Part shown: positions 23,313-30,348 of the stretch, piece after piece
Numbering within the stretch: position 1 is the stretch's first letter
How the letters are laid out: each line of letters opens with the position of its first letter
Origin: JAFDCJ01 sp049669725
GTDB taxonomy: Bacteria > Desulfobacterota > Desulfobacteria > Desulfobacterales > JAFDCJ01
Length of the DNA: 34,045 nucleotides
Assembly: GCA_049669725.1 (NCBI GenBank)
Contig: JBATKU010000537.1
Span: forward strand, 1 to 34,045
Direction: 5' to 3'
Program-made: the position numbers and the translations under genes
The notes under the pieces: model-generated
The model's database searches: none
What the model was told of the DNA's origin: nothing
What the model saw: the letters and a program-made list of their open reading frames with translations, nothing else

Positions 23313-24578
23313 TTATACCCCTTTAAATATGATACAGCAGTTGGTGCCGCCGAATCCGAAAGCATTGGATAAAAAGAATTCGTAGCGCTGCCGTCGCGCC
23401 TGATTGGGTACCACGTCAACATCATCCAATTCCGGATCCTGAATGTGGTTGACCGTCGGAAGAATCACTCCCTGCTGGGCGGCTTCGATGCTCAGGGCGG
23501 CTTCGATGGCGGCCGAAGCCCCTAAGGTATGTCCGATCTGAGATTTATTGGAAGAAACCGGTATTTTCCCCAGGGAGCTTCCGAATACGGTTCTCAGACA
23601 TTCGATTTCGGTTGCATCACCTTTAAGGGTTGAAGTTCCGTGGGCATTGACATATTGAATATCATCCGGTTGTAGGTCGGCATCATCAATTGCTTCGCGG
23701 ATTGCGCAGATAATGGTTGCGGCGTTTGGCAACGTAAAATGGTAGGCATCCGATGACCAGCCGACCCCCAATACCTCTGCCTTGGGTGTTAACCCCCAGG
23801 TTGCAAGACTTTCCTCAGCTGCTAAAACCACCACGCCGGCACCTTCGGAAAGTACAATTCCCTTGCGGTCAATACTGAAGGGTCGGGAGGCCTGGGTTGG
23901 GTCGTCATAGGCGCGATCATTGGGACCGATCCGGATGGTTGCCATCATATTGGCAAACCCCTGAATTATTTCAGGGATCAGGCAGGTGTCGACACCGCCG
24001 GCCAGAACAAAGTCACAATCACCATCCCGGATCATCCGGGCCCCGATGCCGATGGCATGATTGCCGGAAGCGCAGGCACCCTGGGGTGAGAATACCGGGC
24101 CGGTAAATCCCAGCAACATTCCGGCTTTTCCCGATGGCAGGTTGGCACACAGGTTGGGAAGCAGATAAGGACTGACCTTCAACGGCCCCTGGTTCACATA
24201 CCTGTCCATGGCAATTCGAAACGAATCGGTGCCGTTTAGCGCCGATCCGATCAGGCAGGCCGTCCGGGGACCGGTTTCATCATTGATTTCAAGCCCCGCG
24301 CTGCCCAGAGCCTCTTGGCACACAGCCATGGTTAGAAAAACATAATCCGCGTTCCAGTTGGAGGCATCCTTGCGATCAACAAAATCCAGGGCAGTAGGGT
24401 TCCAGTCCGGTATTTCGCCGACCACATTGGCGCGGGAATCTGTCTGGCATCTTGTCAATCTTCGAAATCCGGCCTGACCATCAACCGCCCGCTTCCAGGT
24501 TTTATCAAAGGTTTTTCCAAGGGCGGTGGCCGCGCCGTATCCGACCACAAACACCCGTCTGTTTTTTGGGGGTTTCAT
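23313..24578 (-). CDS. beta-ketoacyl-ACP synthase (FabF-like)
   Basis: A 421-residue condensing enzyme with start at 24578 (AAAAGG seven bases ahead; ten more in-frame codons upstream read into repeat sequence and are rejected). The triad is C169 (PQGACASGNH), H313 (NAHGTSTLKGD) and H350 (QIGHTLGAS). The C-terminus NAFGFGGTNCCIIF is canonical. Full-length and presumably active. A second, related but clearly distinct ketosynthase follows upstream. Two FabF-type enzymes in tandem suggest different chain-length or primer preferences, or a heterodimer. Confidence 0.93.
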   Translation of the reverse strand: MKPPKNRRVFVVGYGAATALGKTFDKTWKRAVDGQAGFRRLTRCQTDSRANVVGEIPDWNPTALDFVDRKDASNWNADYVFLTMAVCQEALGSAGLEINDETGPRTACLIGSALNGTDSFRIAMDRYVNQGPLKVSPYLLPNLCANLPSGKAGMLLGFTGPVFSPQGACASGNHAIGIGARMIRDGDCDFVLAGGVDTCLIPEIIQGFANMMATIRIGPNDRAYDDPTQASRPFSIDRKGIVLSEGAGVVVLAAEESLATWGLTPKAEVLGVGWSSDAYHFTLPNAATIICAIREAIDDADLQPDDIQYVNAHGTSTLKGDATEIECLRTVFGSSLGKIPVSSNKSQIGHTLGASAAIEAALSIEAAQQGVILPTVNHIQDPELDDVDVVPNQARRQRYEFFLSNAFGFGGTNCCIIFKGV

Positions 24579-24590
24579 CTGGTACCTTTT

Positions 24591-24676
24591 AAAAGGTTCA
24601 GGGTTCAACGTTCAAAGGTTCAGAGGTTCTATGATCCGATCCGATTTTAACCCTGTACCCGGAACCTTTGAACCTT
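24591..24676. repeat. palindromic cluster of GGTTCA words between two ketosynthase genes
   Basis: The word GGTTCA/GGTTC is repeated at 24595, 24601, 24618 and 24624, and its inverse GAACC at 24662-24666 and TGAACC at 24669-24674. AGGTTCAGGGTT on the left pairs with AACCCTG...GAACCTT on the right. It would fold into a long imperfect stem in the 111-bp gap and resembles the design of the elements at 3841, 4591 and 27064. Confidence 0.5.
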
Positions 24677-24689
24677 AAGCGATTTGCGT

Positions 24690-25940
24690 TTAGGCCACCC
24701 TACGAAAAACGACACACGCGTTACATCCGCCAAAACCGAAAGAATTCTTTAGTACATATTCCTGATCGAGTTTGCGTGCCCCCTCAGGCACACAATCCAG
24801 TATCAATTCCGGATCCGGTGTATAATTAATGGTCGGTGGTACCATACCCTTGAGCATTCCCTCCATGGCGAAGATGGATTCTATGGCGCTGGAGGCCCCC
24901 ATGGCATGACCGAATAAAGATTTGTTGGCCGTTACCGGCGGCATGTGATCACCGAAAATGGCTTTTATGGCCTCATATTCAACTTTATCACCGATTTTGG
25001 TGGAGGCCGCGTGGGCATTGACAACCGCAATATCATGCGACGATAGGCCGGCATTGTCAATAGCATCGGCCATGCATCGGGTGACGGTCTTAAAATTGGG
25101 GGCCACAAAGTGGTGGGCATCCGACGTCATGCCCCAGCCGGCGATTTCAACCTGATAATTCAGACCATGGGCCGCAGCAAATTCCCGGGTTGCAATAATG
25201 ATGCTCCCGGCACCCTCGGATACAACAAAACCTCTGCGGTCAACCGAAAATGGTCGACTGGCCCTGCCGGGAAGCTCATCAGGATGATCAGGCTTGATCT
25301 GATAGGCACCGTTCATGGTGGCAAATCCGGCCACGATCGGTTCGACAATGGCAAAATCCACCGCACCACAAAGGACGACGTCCGCCCGCCCCTGTTCCAG
25401 CATCATGGCCCCGATAATCATCGAGGTAACCCCGGTGGCACAGGCTGTCACCGTGGCGGTAATGGGGCCGGTGGCATTGGTCAAAATGGATATCTTGCCG
25501 CCCACCATATTGATACAGGAGTTGGGATTGGCATAGGGCGGCGGCAGTTTGCCGGCGGCGATCATGCGCCGGTCGGCGTTGAGGACTGCATCCTGCCCGC
25601 CGACGGCTGAGCTGAAAGTCGTCGCTACGCGAGGGGAGAATTCCGGTGTGATCACAATGCCGCTTTTTTCAAGCGCCCGGTGAACTACCAGCATGGCGTA
25701 TTTGAAAATCGGCGAAGGCCAGAGTGCCAGTTTGCGGGCACTTAGAAAGGGGTAATCTCCGGTATCGATATCTTCAACTTGCCCGGCAATGTTAACCGGA
25801 AAATGGTCGGCAATTGGAAAGCGGGTCAAATTTCCCACCCCGCTTACGCCTTTAAGCGCCCTTTCCCACTGGGTCTTCATATCGGTCCCCAGCGGTGAAA
25901 CCGCATCATATCCGACTATCACGGCTTTTTTAGCAGACAT
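24690..25940 (-). CDS. beta-ketoacyl-ACP synthase (FabF-like), variant AHAAST motif
   Basis: A 416-residue ketosynthase started at the ATG at 25940 (MSAKKAVIVGYDAVSPLG); an ATG at 25964 is in frame and cannot be excluded, since neither has a good ribosome binding site. Triad: C167 (TVTACATGVTSM), H310 and H345 (SLFGHAMGASS). The first His motif is NAHAASTKIGD where HGTST is standard, so Gly and the first Thr of the loop are both Ala. C-terminal NSFGFGGCNACVVF is normal. Probably active but with a modified active-site loop. It follows the radical SAM gene by about 42 bases, with a GGGGCTTCGCCCC hairpin in the gap. Confidence 0.9.
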   Translation of the reverse strand: MSAKKAVIVGYDAVSPLGTDMKTQWERALKGVSGVGNLTRFPIADHFPVNIAGQVEDIDTGDYPFLSARKLALWPSPIFKYAMLVVHRALEKSGIVITPEFSPRVATTFSSAVGGQDAVLNADRRMIAAGKLPPPYANPNSCINMVGGKISILTNATGPITATVTACATGVTSMIIGAMMLEQGRADVVLCGAVDFAIVEPIVAGFATMNGAYQIKPDHPDELPGRASRPFSVDRRGFVVSEGAGSIIIATREFAAAHGLNYQVEIAGWGMTSDAHHFVAPNFKTVTRCMADAIDNAGLSSHDIAVVNAHAASTKIGDKVEYEAIKAIFGDHMPPVTANKSLFGHAMGASSAIESIFAMEGMLKGMVPPTINYTPDPELILDCVPEGARKLDQEYVLKNSFGFGGCNACVVFRRVA

Positions 25941-25982
25941 AAGCAATTGTATCCAATATTCCATTTGGGGCGAAGCCCCTTA

Positions 25983-26981
25983 TTACCAGGGAATAAACTG
26001 ATACAGCTTGGCAAACATCTCATAGACCTCAATCCAGTTTTGAAGATCTTTGGTGGTACGGATGTGGGCCCGTTTGTTCACCATTACCCAACTCATATGG
26101 GCGGCACCGTCTTTACAGGTAGAACAGTCTCTGGTTTCAGAAGTGCAGCAGCGGTGCATGGTATTAAGATCGGAAGCCCAGCGAATAAATTCGATCAAGC
26201 GTTTGGGCTGGGGATCCCGCGTGTCCAATGGCTGGGTAACGGAAGGACATTCATTCCAGCCGAAGGACCGTCCCAGCATTTTGCCGGTGGTAATAATTTC
26301 ATGATAATATTTGGAGGATATGAGGGTTTCCGGATACCTGTCCAGCATATCGTCCATTTCAACCCGGATTGCTTCCAGCTGCTCCGGTTGCCAGCTGAAG
26401 CCATCCACCCCCTCATCGTTGGATAGCAGCTGCAGATGGACCTTCAGACCGGTGTCTCTAATTTTTCTGATGTTGTGTTCAATTTTACCAATTTGTTTAG
26501 GGGTCAGGGTATAAAGGTAGTAGACATTCGGATCGCCTTCATAATTCTTACTGGAAATACTGAAGGTGTCTTTGCCCCTGAGAATTTTTTCATCCGCTTC
26601 ATCCCCCCACAGGGAAATGCCCAGCATCATATCCGGAAATCGATCGCGGGAGATTTTAATCAACCCGTTGGTAGCACAAAACGTCGGCAGTCGCTTATAA
26701 AAGGCCTCCACCCGGTCCAGATAAAGGGTCGGTTCACCGCCGATCAATATGGCCAGGTTAACACCGCGATCCATTTCCTTGTCGATAAAGGCTTCCCATT
26801 TTGCAGTATCCATTTCCTCGGCGGCGGCTTTGTGTTCGTCGGAGGAAAAAAAGAAACACCCCTTACAACGCAGATTGCACTTGTTGGTGACATCATAGAT
26901 GGAGCTGCGGATGTTGAGTTTTGAAATTGCCTTATAGCGCGCGTACCATTCCTGATCCAGCAGGGAACTGACAGTGATCAT
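25983..26981 (-). CDS. radical SAM enzyme with C-terminal Cys-rich region (paralogue 1)
   Basis: A 332-residue radical SAM protein. The cluster motif CNLRCKGC gives C35, C39 and C42. The GGEP motif (81-84) for SAM binding follows, then a TIM-barrel pattern with FCATNGL and GISLWGDEADEKILRG. The last third has five more cysteines, C245, C278, C279, C286 and C289, in the pattern C...CCx6CxxC, which could bind an auxiliary Fe-S cluster as in SPASM/twitch proteins. It is clearly homologous to the neighbouring gene at 27144-28241. No peptide substrate is encoded nearby; within this operon the substrate is more likely an ACP-bound or free lipid chain. That is inference. Confidence 0.88.
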   Translation of the reverse strand: MITVSSLLDQEWYARYKAISKLNIRSSIYDVTNKCNLRCKGCFFFSSDEHKAAAEEMDTAKWEAFIDKEMDRGVNLAILIGGEPTLYLDRVEAFYKRLPTFCATNGLIKISRDRFPDMMLGISLWGDEADEKILRGKDTFSISSKNYEGDPNVYYLYTLTPKQIGKIEHNIRKIRDTGLKVHLQLLSNDEGVDGFSWQPEQLEAIRVEMDDMLDRYPETLISSKYYHEIITTGKMLGRSFGWNECPSVTQPLDTRDPQPKRLIEFIRWASDLNTMHRCCTSETRDCSTCKDGAAHMSWVMVNKRAHIRTTKDLQNWIEVYEMFAKLYQFIPW

Positions 26982-27063
26982 TTTTTCAAGGTCTCTTTTC
27001 TTAAAGCTGTAATCATATCTGTCGCTTAGAACTATTGAAATGAAAAATAGTCAATCTCATAAA

Positions 27064-27140
27064 GTGTTTGGTGTTTCGTATTTTGTGTTTTGTACGAACT
27101 ATCCGACAACCTGATTACAAAACACTAAACACCAAATACC
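27064..27140. repeat. imperfect palindrome between the two radical SAM genes
   Basis: The left arm with GTGTTTGGTGTTTCG and TTTTGTGTTTTGTAC (27064-27094) is matched by the inverse arm 27115-27140 (ACAAAACACTAAACACCAAA). The stem lies three bases beyond the stop codon of the upstream radical SAM gene and is built from the low-complexity word GTGTTT. Confidence 0.6.
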
Positions 27141-27143
27141 CTC

Positions 27144-28241
27144 TCAAAATACCTCATGTCCAGGCGGTGCGATGAGCTGATAGCACAAATTTTCACCTTT
27201 CTCATATCCCATCACCCAGACCGCCAGATAGGTGTCGACATAATCTAACCAGGCTTTAAACGTATCCGGATCATTGGCGTGTCTGAACAAACGGGCTGTT
27301 ACGACGGCGCTGCCGGAGGCATAATGCCGGCAGTCAACACAGTCGGTATCCGGTACGCAGCAGGCGGCCTCTCTATTCCATGAAAGATCGGTTCGATACT
27401 GTCGGAAAGACCGGCCCAGACCGATATCGGTGGAGGGATTCATGCGCGGGTAGGGACAGGCATAAAGATCATGCAGGCCATACCGGTGTGTGTGTGCCAC
27501 CGTGTTGTAATACGAAAAAAGCAAGTTTTCAGGATATTTTAACAACAGATCGATCATGATTTTGCGGGTTTTATCCAGGGAATCTGCCGTGTGGCGCAAT
27601 GATCCGTTATACCCGACAGGGGCGGAGAACATGTTGAAGGTAAATTTACAGTCATTTTCGGCCAGATTGGCGGCAACTTCATAGACCTGGTCGATGTTGT
27701 TGCGGGTAAACGTATAGACAAAAACGGCCCGGGGATCAGCCTTATAATTTTCGATTTGTCTGCTCAGCATATTTTTGGCGCTGCGGATTTTCAAGCTGGT
27801 TTCATCATTGCCCCAGACGGAGATATGTAGTTTATATCGGATGGATTCAGGGATGAATTTCAACCCATTGGTCGCAATCGTTCCCAGGGGCATTTCCTGG
27901 TAGCAGACCTCACAAAGCTCTGCAGCCATGGACGGCTCCGCCCCGGCCAGCACAACGTAGGTAATGCCGCGTTCCTTCTCGGCCCGCATCAGATCGCGCC
28001 AGGCTTCCGGGTCCCTGTTCTCCCGGGCAAACTGTTTGTCGCCTTCGTAATAGTAGCAGCCTTCGCACCTGATATTACACCGGTTGGCCATATCATAGGT
28101 TGATTCACGCAAAAAGAAATATTGGCGAATTTTTTCCCACCGGTCGTGGATATTTTGGTCTGCTATGATTTCTGAGAATTTCCATTCTCTATCCAGGCTC
28201 CTCGTGGCGGCAGCGGTTTGGTCCCCTTCTAAGGCATCCAT
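27144..28241 (-). CDS. radical SAM enzyme with C-terminal Cys-rich region (paralogue 2)
   Basis: A 365-residue radical SAM protein and paralogue of the next gene. The cluster motif is CNIRCEGC (C55, C59, C62). GAEP at 100-103 replaces the usual GGEP. TIATNGLKFI and HISVWGNDETSLKIRS follow the same fold. The C-terminal cysteines C262, C294, C295, C301 and C304 repeat the C...CCx5CxxC pattern of paralogue 1, which argues for a functional auxiliary cluster. An extra N-terminal tail of about 20 residues precedes the domain. The ATG has GGAG seven bases upstream. It follows the ACP gene by 34 bases. Substrate unknown; the pair may form a heterodimer or act in series. Confidence 0.88.
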   Translation of the reverse strand: MDALEGDQTAAATRSLDREWKFSEIIADQNIHDRWEKIRQYFFLRESTYDMANRCNIRCEGCYYYEGDKQFARENRDPEAWRDLMRAEKERGITYVVLAGAEPSMAAELCEVCYQEMPLGTIATNGLKFIPESIRYKLHISVWGNDETSLKIRSAKNMLSRQIENYKADPRAVFVYTFTRNNIDQVYEVAANLAENDCKFTFNMFSAPVGYNGSLRHTADSLDKTRKIMIDLLLKYPENLLFSYYNTVAHTHRYGLHDLYACPYPRMNPSTDIGLGRSFRQYRTDLSWNREAACCVPDTDCVDCRHYASGSAVVTARLFRHANDPDTFKAWLDYVDTYLAVWVMGYEKGENLCYQLIAPPGHEVF

Positions 28242-28275
28242 CTATTGTCTCCAGCATATTTTCGGCTTAGCCGGT

Positions 28276-28548
28276 TCATGATCGGTCTTTGAGCTTATCA
28301 TCAAGGTATTCGGATATTAATCGGACACTTGTCAATTTAGGATAATCGTCTTCATCGATTCGAATGGCATATTCATCCCGCAGTACCAGGGCGACGGTCG
28401 CCAGATCCATGCTGTCGATTCCCACCTCGTCTATCAGGTCAATTTCAGGGTCAAATGTTTCAGGCGTTACATCTTCCAGTTTGAGTTCATCAATCATAAT
28501 TTGCGCTACGCGCAGGATAATTTTTTCAACATCAGTTCCGGTAGACAT
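28276..28548 (-). CDS. acyl carrier protein 1
   Basis: A 90-residue acidic, four-helix carrier protein. The phosphopantetheine site is S46 in GIDSMDLATV, with the typical acidic helix II following. It starts one base after the stop of the ApeI-like gene. Distinct from housekeeping AcpP (DSLDTVEL), so likely dedicated to this pathway. It would be activated by a phosphopantetheinyl transferase that is not in the window. Confidence 0.93.
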   Translation of the reverse strand: MSTGTDVEKIILRVAQIMIDELKLEDVTPETFDPEIDLIDEVGIDSMDLATVALVLRDEYAIRIDEDDYPKLTSVRLISEYLDDKLKDRS

Positions 28549-28549
28549 C

Positions 28550-28939
28550 CTAATCTTGCTCCTCTTCTTCGGGTATGCTTGTTCTAAATTCCTTCTGATT
28601 TTGAACCGCCATTAAACCACTGCAAACCGTCTCATCCCGGATCAGAATACGAAAAGAATAAGAACCCGTTTCTTGTTTCAGGGGTGTGGCAATTATTTTT
28701 AACCGGTCACCGGGACGGATAATGCCCTTAAATCTTACCCGGCGTACACTTGATACCTTCAAATCCTGGTTATGCGTTTTTCTGATAGCATCAAAGACCA
28801 TGCCGATTTGGGCCACTCCCGGCAAAACGGGTTCTCCGGGAAAATGCCCGTCAAACCAGGGTGAATCCGACGGAACGTGAATATCGGCTGATATTTCGTT
28901 TGCTGCGGAACGGTTTATTTTTTTTAACATATACCACAT
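28550..28939 (-). CDS. ApeI-like / FabZ-related hotdog dehydratase
   Basis: A 129-residue single hotdog protein. The segment FDGHFPGEPVLPGVAQIGMV contains the FabZ/ApeI motif with H32. In FabZ the catalytic acid is 14 residues after that His; here this position is Gly46, so it lacks the Glu. The GVAQ sequence at this point is closer to ApeI-type proteins of aryl-polyene clusters than to FabZ. It may dehydrate with another acid, or bind and isomerise. The start may be the ATG at 28939 or 28930; neither has a strong ribosome binding site. One base separates it from the ACP gene. Confidence 0.82.
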   Translation of the reverse strand: MWYMLKKINRSAANEISADIHVPSDSPWFDGHFPGEPVLPGVAQIGMVFDAIRKTHNQDLKVSSVRRVRFKGIIRPGDRLKIIATPLKQETGSYSFRILIRDETVCSGLMAVQNQKEFRTSIPEEEEQD

Positions 28940-28992
28940 TATGGCAGGCTACTTTAAATGAAATCTATTAAATATTCAACTGCAAAGGGCCA

Positions 28993-30348
28993 TTAACTTA
29001 AGCGGATTAAATACTCCCACATGGGACCGCAATGGCCGCGTTGATATAGCTCGGAAATTATTTTGGCCGTATCTTCCCCACCGGCACCGATGACCCAGTT
29101 GATTCGATCTCCAGCCGCTTGCCGGACCTGGCTGACGATTTTATCCGAATCAATCAAGGGTGACCGGTAAAATACGGGTTCGAGAATGCTCAGGCCTCTT
29201 TCTACCTGGCCTTCGTTGACAGCGATTTCGTACAATTCAGTTCCCGGATAAATTCGCATGCCGCAAAAAAAGAATAAAGCGGATTTTTCGAGGCTGCTGG
29301 CTCCGGCAAGGGTTTCTTTGAGCGTCTGCGGATTTTCTCCGGGTCCGCCCAGCAAAAAATAATGGGCAACATACAAACCCGCGGCGATGGCGGCCTGATG
29401 AATTTCAATAATCTGCTGATCCCGAAATGGCTTGCGGTAGACTGCCAGCACGGAATTTGACAGGGAATCCGTGCCGAATTCCACATGGGTCAATCCTGCA
29501 TCCGCCATTATCCGAAAATAATCATCGGGTTGCTTCAGCGGCGCGAAAAACGCCCCCCACGGTATGGATACGCCGTTCTTTTTAAAAGCCCTGGCCACCG
29601 CCAGGCTGTGTGAGCAATCGGCATTAAATACCGAGTCGGTAACAAAGAAATATTTGGCTCCGCTTGCCTGCAGTTTGAGCGCTGCAGCGGCTGTTTCATC
29701 AGGATCCACGAGTCTTAGATGGTGACCCTCGATATGGGGATAAGTGCAGTAAACGCATTTAAAGTGACATCCGCGCTTGGTCTGCAAGTTCAGCATGCCG
29801 CCGTTTTGCAGGTAAAATCGGAGGTTGGCAGGATCGGGGTTGATCCTGCGGGTGATTTTCCCTTTCCAGGGTTCCGGGAGGGATCTATGGGTCTCAGGGC
29901 TGACGACACCCGGCATCTTCCCGGCATCTTTCCGGTTTTCAAGGGCATCCAATAATAACGCCAATCTTTCACCCTCGCCAATAACACCATAATCGGCACC
30001 CAGGGCCTGCATAGTTTCGGCCGGAAATATGGTGAACCCGCTTCCGCCCAAAATCAGCCGGGCATCAGAATTTTTGCGGATCACATCTACGATAGAACGG
30101 TATTGCCCAAAAAATCCCTTCGGGTCCGTGGTGTCGGTGTTGTCAATGTTGCGCAAAGATAGCCCGATGACATCCGGTGCAAACTTTTTTATAGCTGCTG
30201 CCAGTGAATCATATCCGTCCAGGGTGTTCATATCTACAATTTGCACCTGGTGGTTTTCCGCGATGGCACCGGCCACATAATCCAGCCCCAGGGGATAAAC
30301 CGGGTAGGGTTCCCTCAGTGTATTGGCCGAAATGAGCAATACTTTCAT
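28993..30348 (-). CDS. cobalamin-binding-domain radical SAM enzyme (B12-rSAM)
   Basis: A 451-residue protein. Residues 1 to about 150 form a Rossmann-like B12-binding domain (MKVLLISANTLREPYPVYPL, ADYGVIGEGE), the usual N-terminal half of class B radical SAM enzymes. It lacks the DxHxxG lower-ligand motif, which is common in this class. The radical SAM domain has CHFKCVYC (C194, C198, C201) after NLQTKRGC. Start at 30348 is set by GGAGGTG upstream and by an ATGA overlap with the KS-CLF stop. Such enzymes methylate unactivated carbons or make C-C or ring bonds, as in HpnP or BchE. I recall a family of B12-radical SAM proteins annotated for lipid biosynthesis and ladderane-type clusters; this protein looks like it. 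Confidence 0.9.
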   Translation of the reverse strand: MKVLLISANTLREPYPVYPLGLDYVAGAIAENHQVQIVDMNTLDGYDSLAAAIKKFAPDVIGLSLRNIDNTDTTDPKGFFGQYRSIVDVIRKNSDARLILGGSGFTIFPAETMQALGADYGVIGEGERLALLLDALENRKDAGKMPGVVSPETHRSLPEPWKGKITRRINPDPANLRFYLQNGGMLNLQTKRGCHFKCVYCTYPHIEGHHLRLVDPDETAAAALKLQASGAKYFFVTDSVFNADCSHSLAVARAFKKNGVSIPWGAFFAPLKQPDDYFRIMADAGLTHVEFGTDSLSNSVLAVYRKPFRDQQIIEIHQAAIAAGLYVAHYFLLGGPGENPQTLKETLAGASSLEKSALFFFCGMRIYPGTELYEIAVNEGQVERGLSILEPVFYRSPLIDSDKIVSQVRQAAGDRINWVIGAGGEDTAKIISELYQRGHCGPMWEYLIRLS

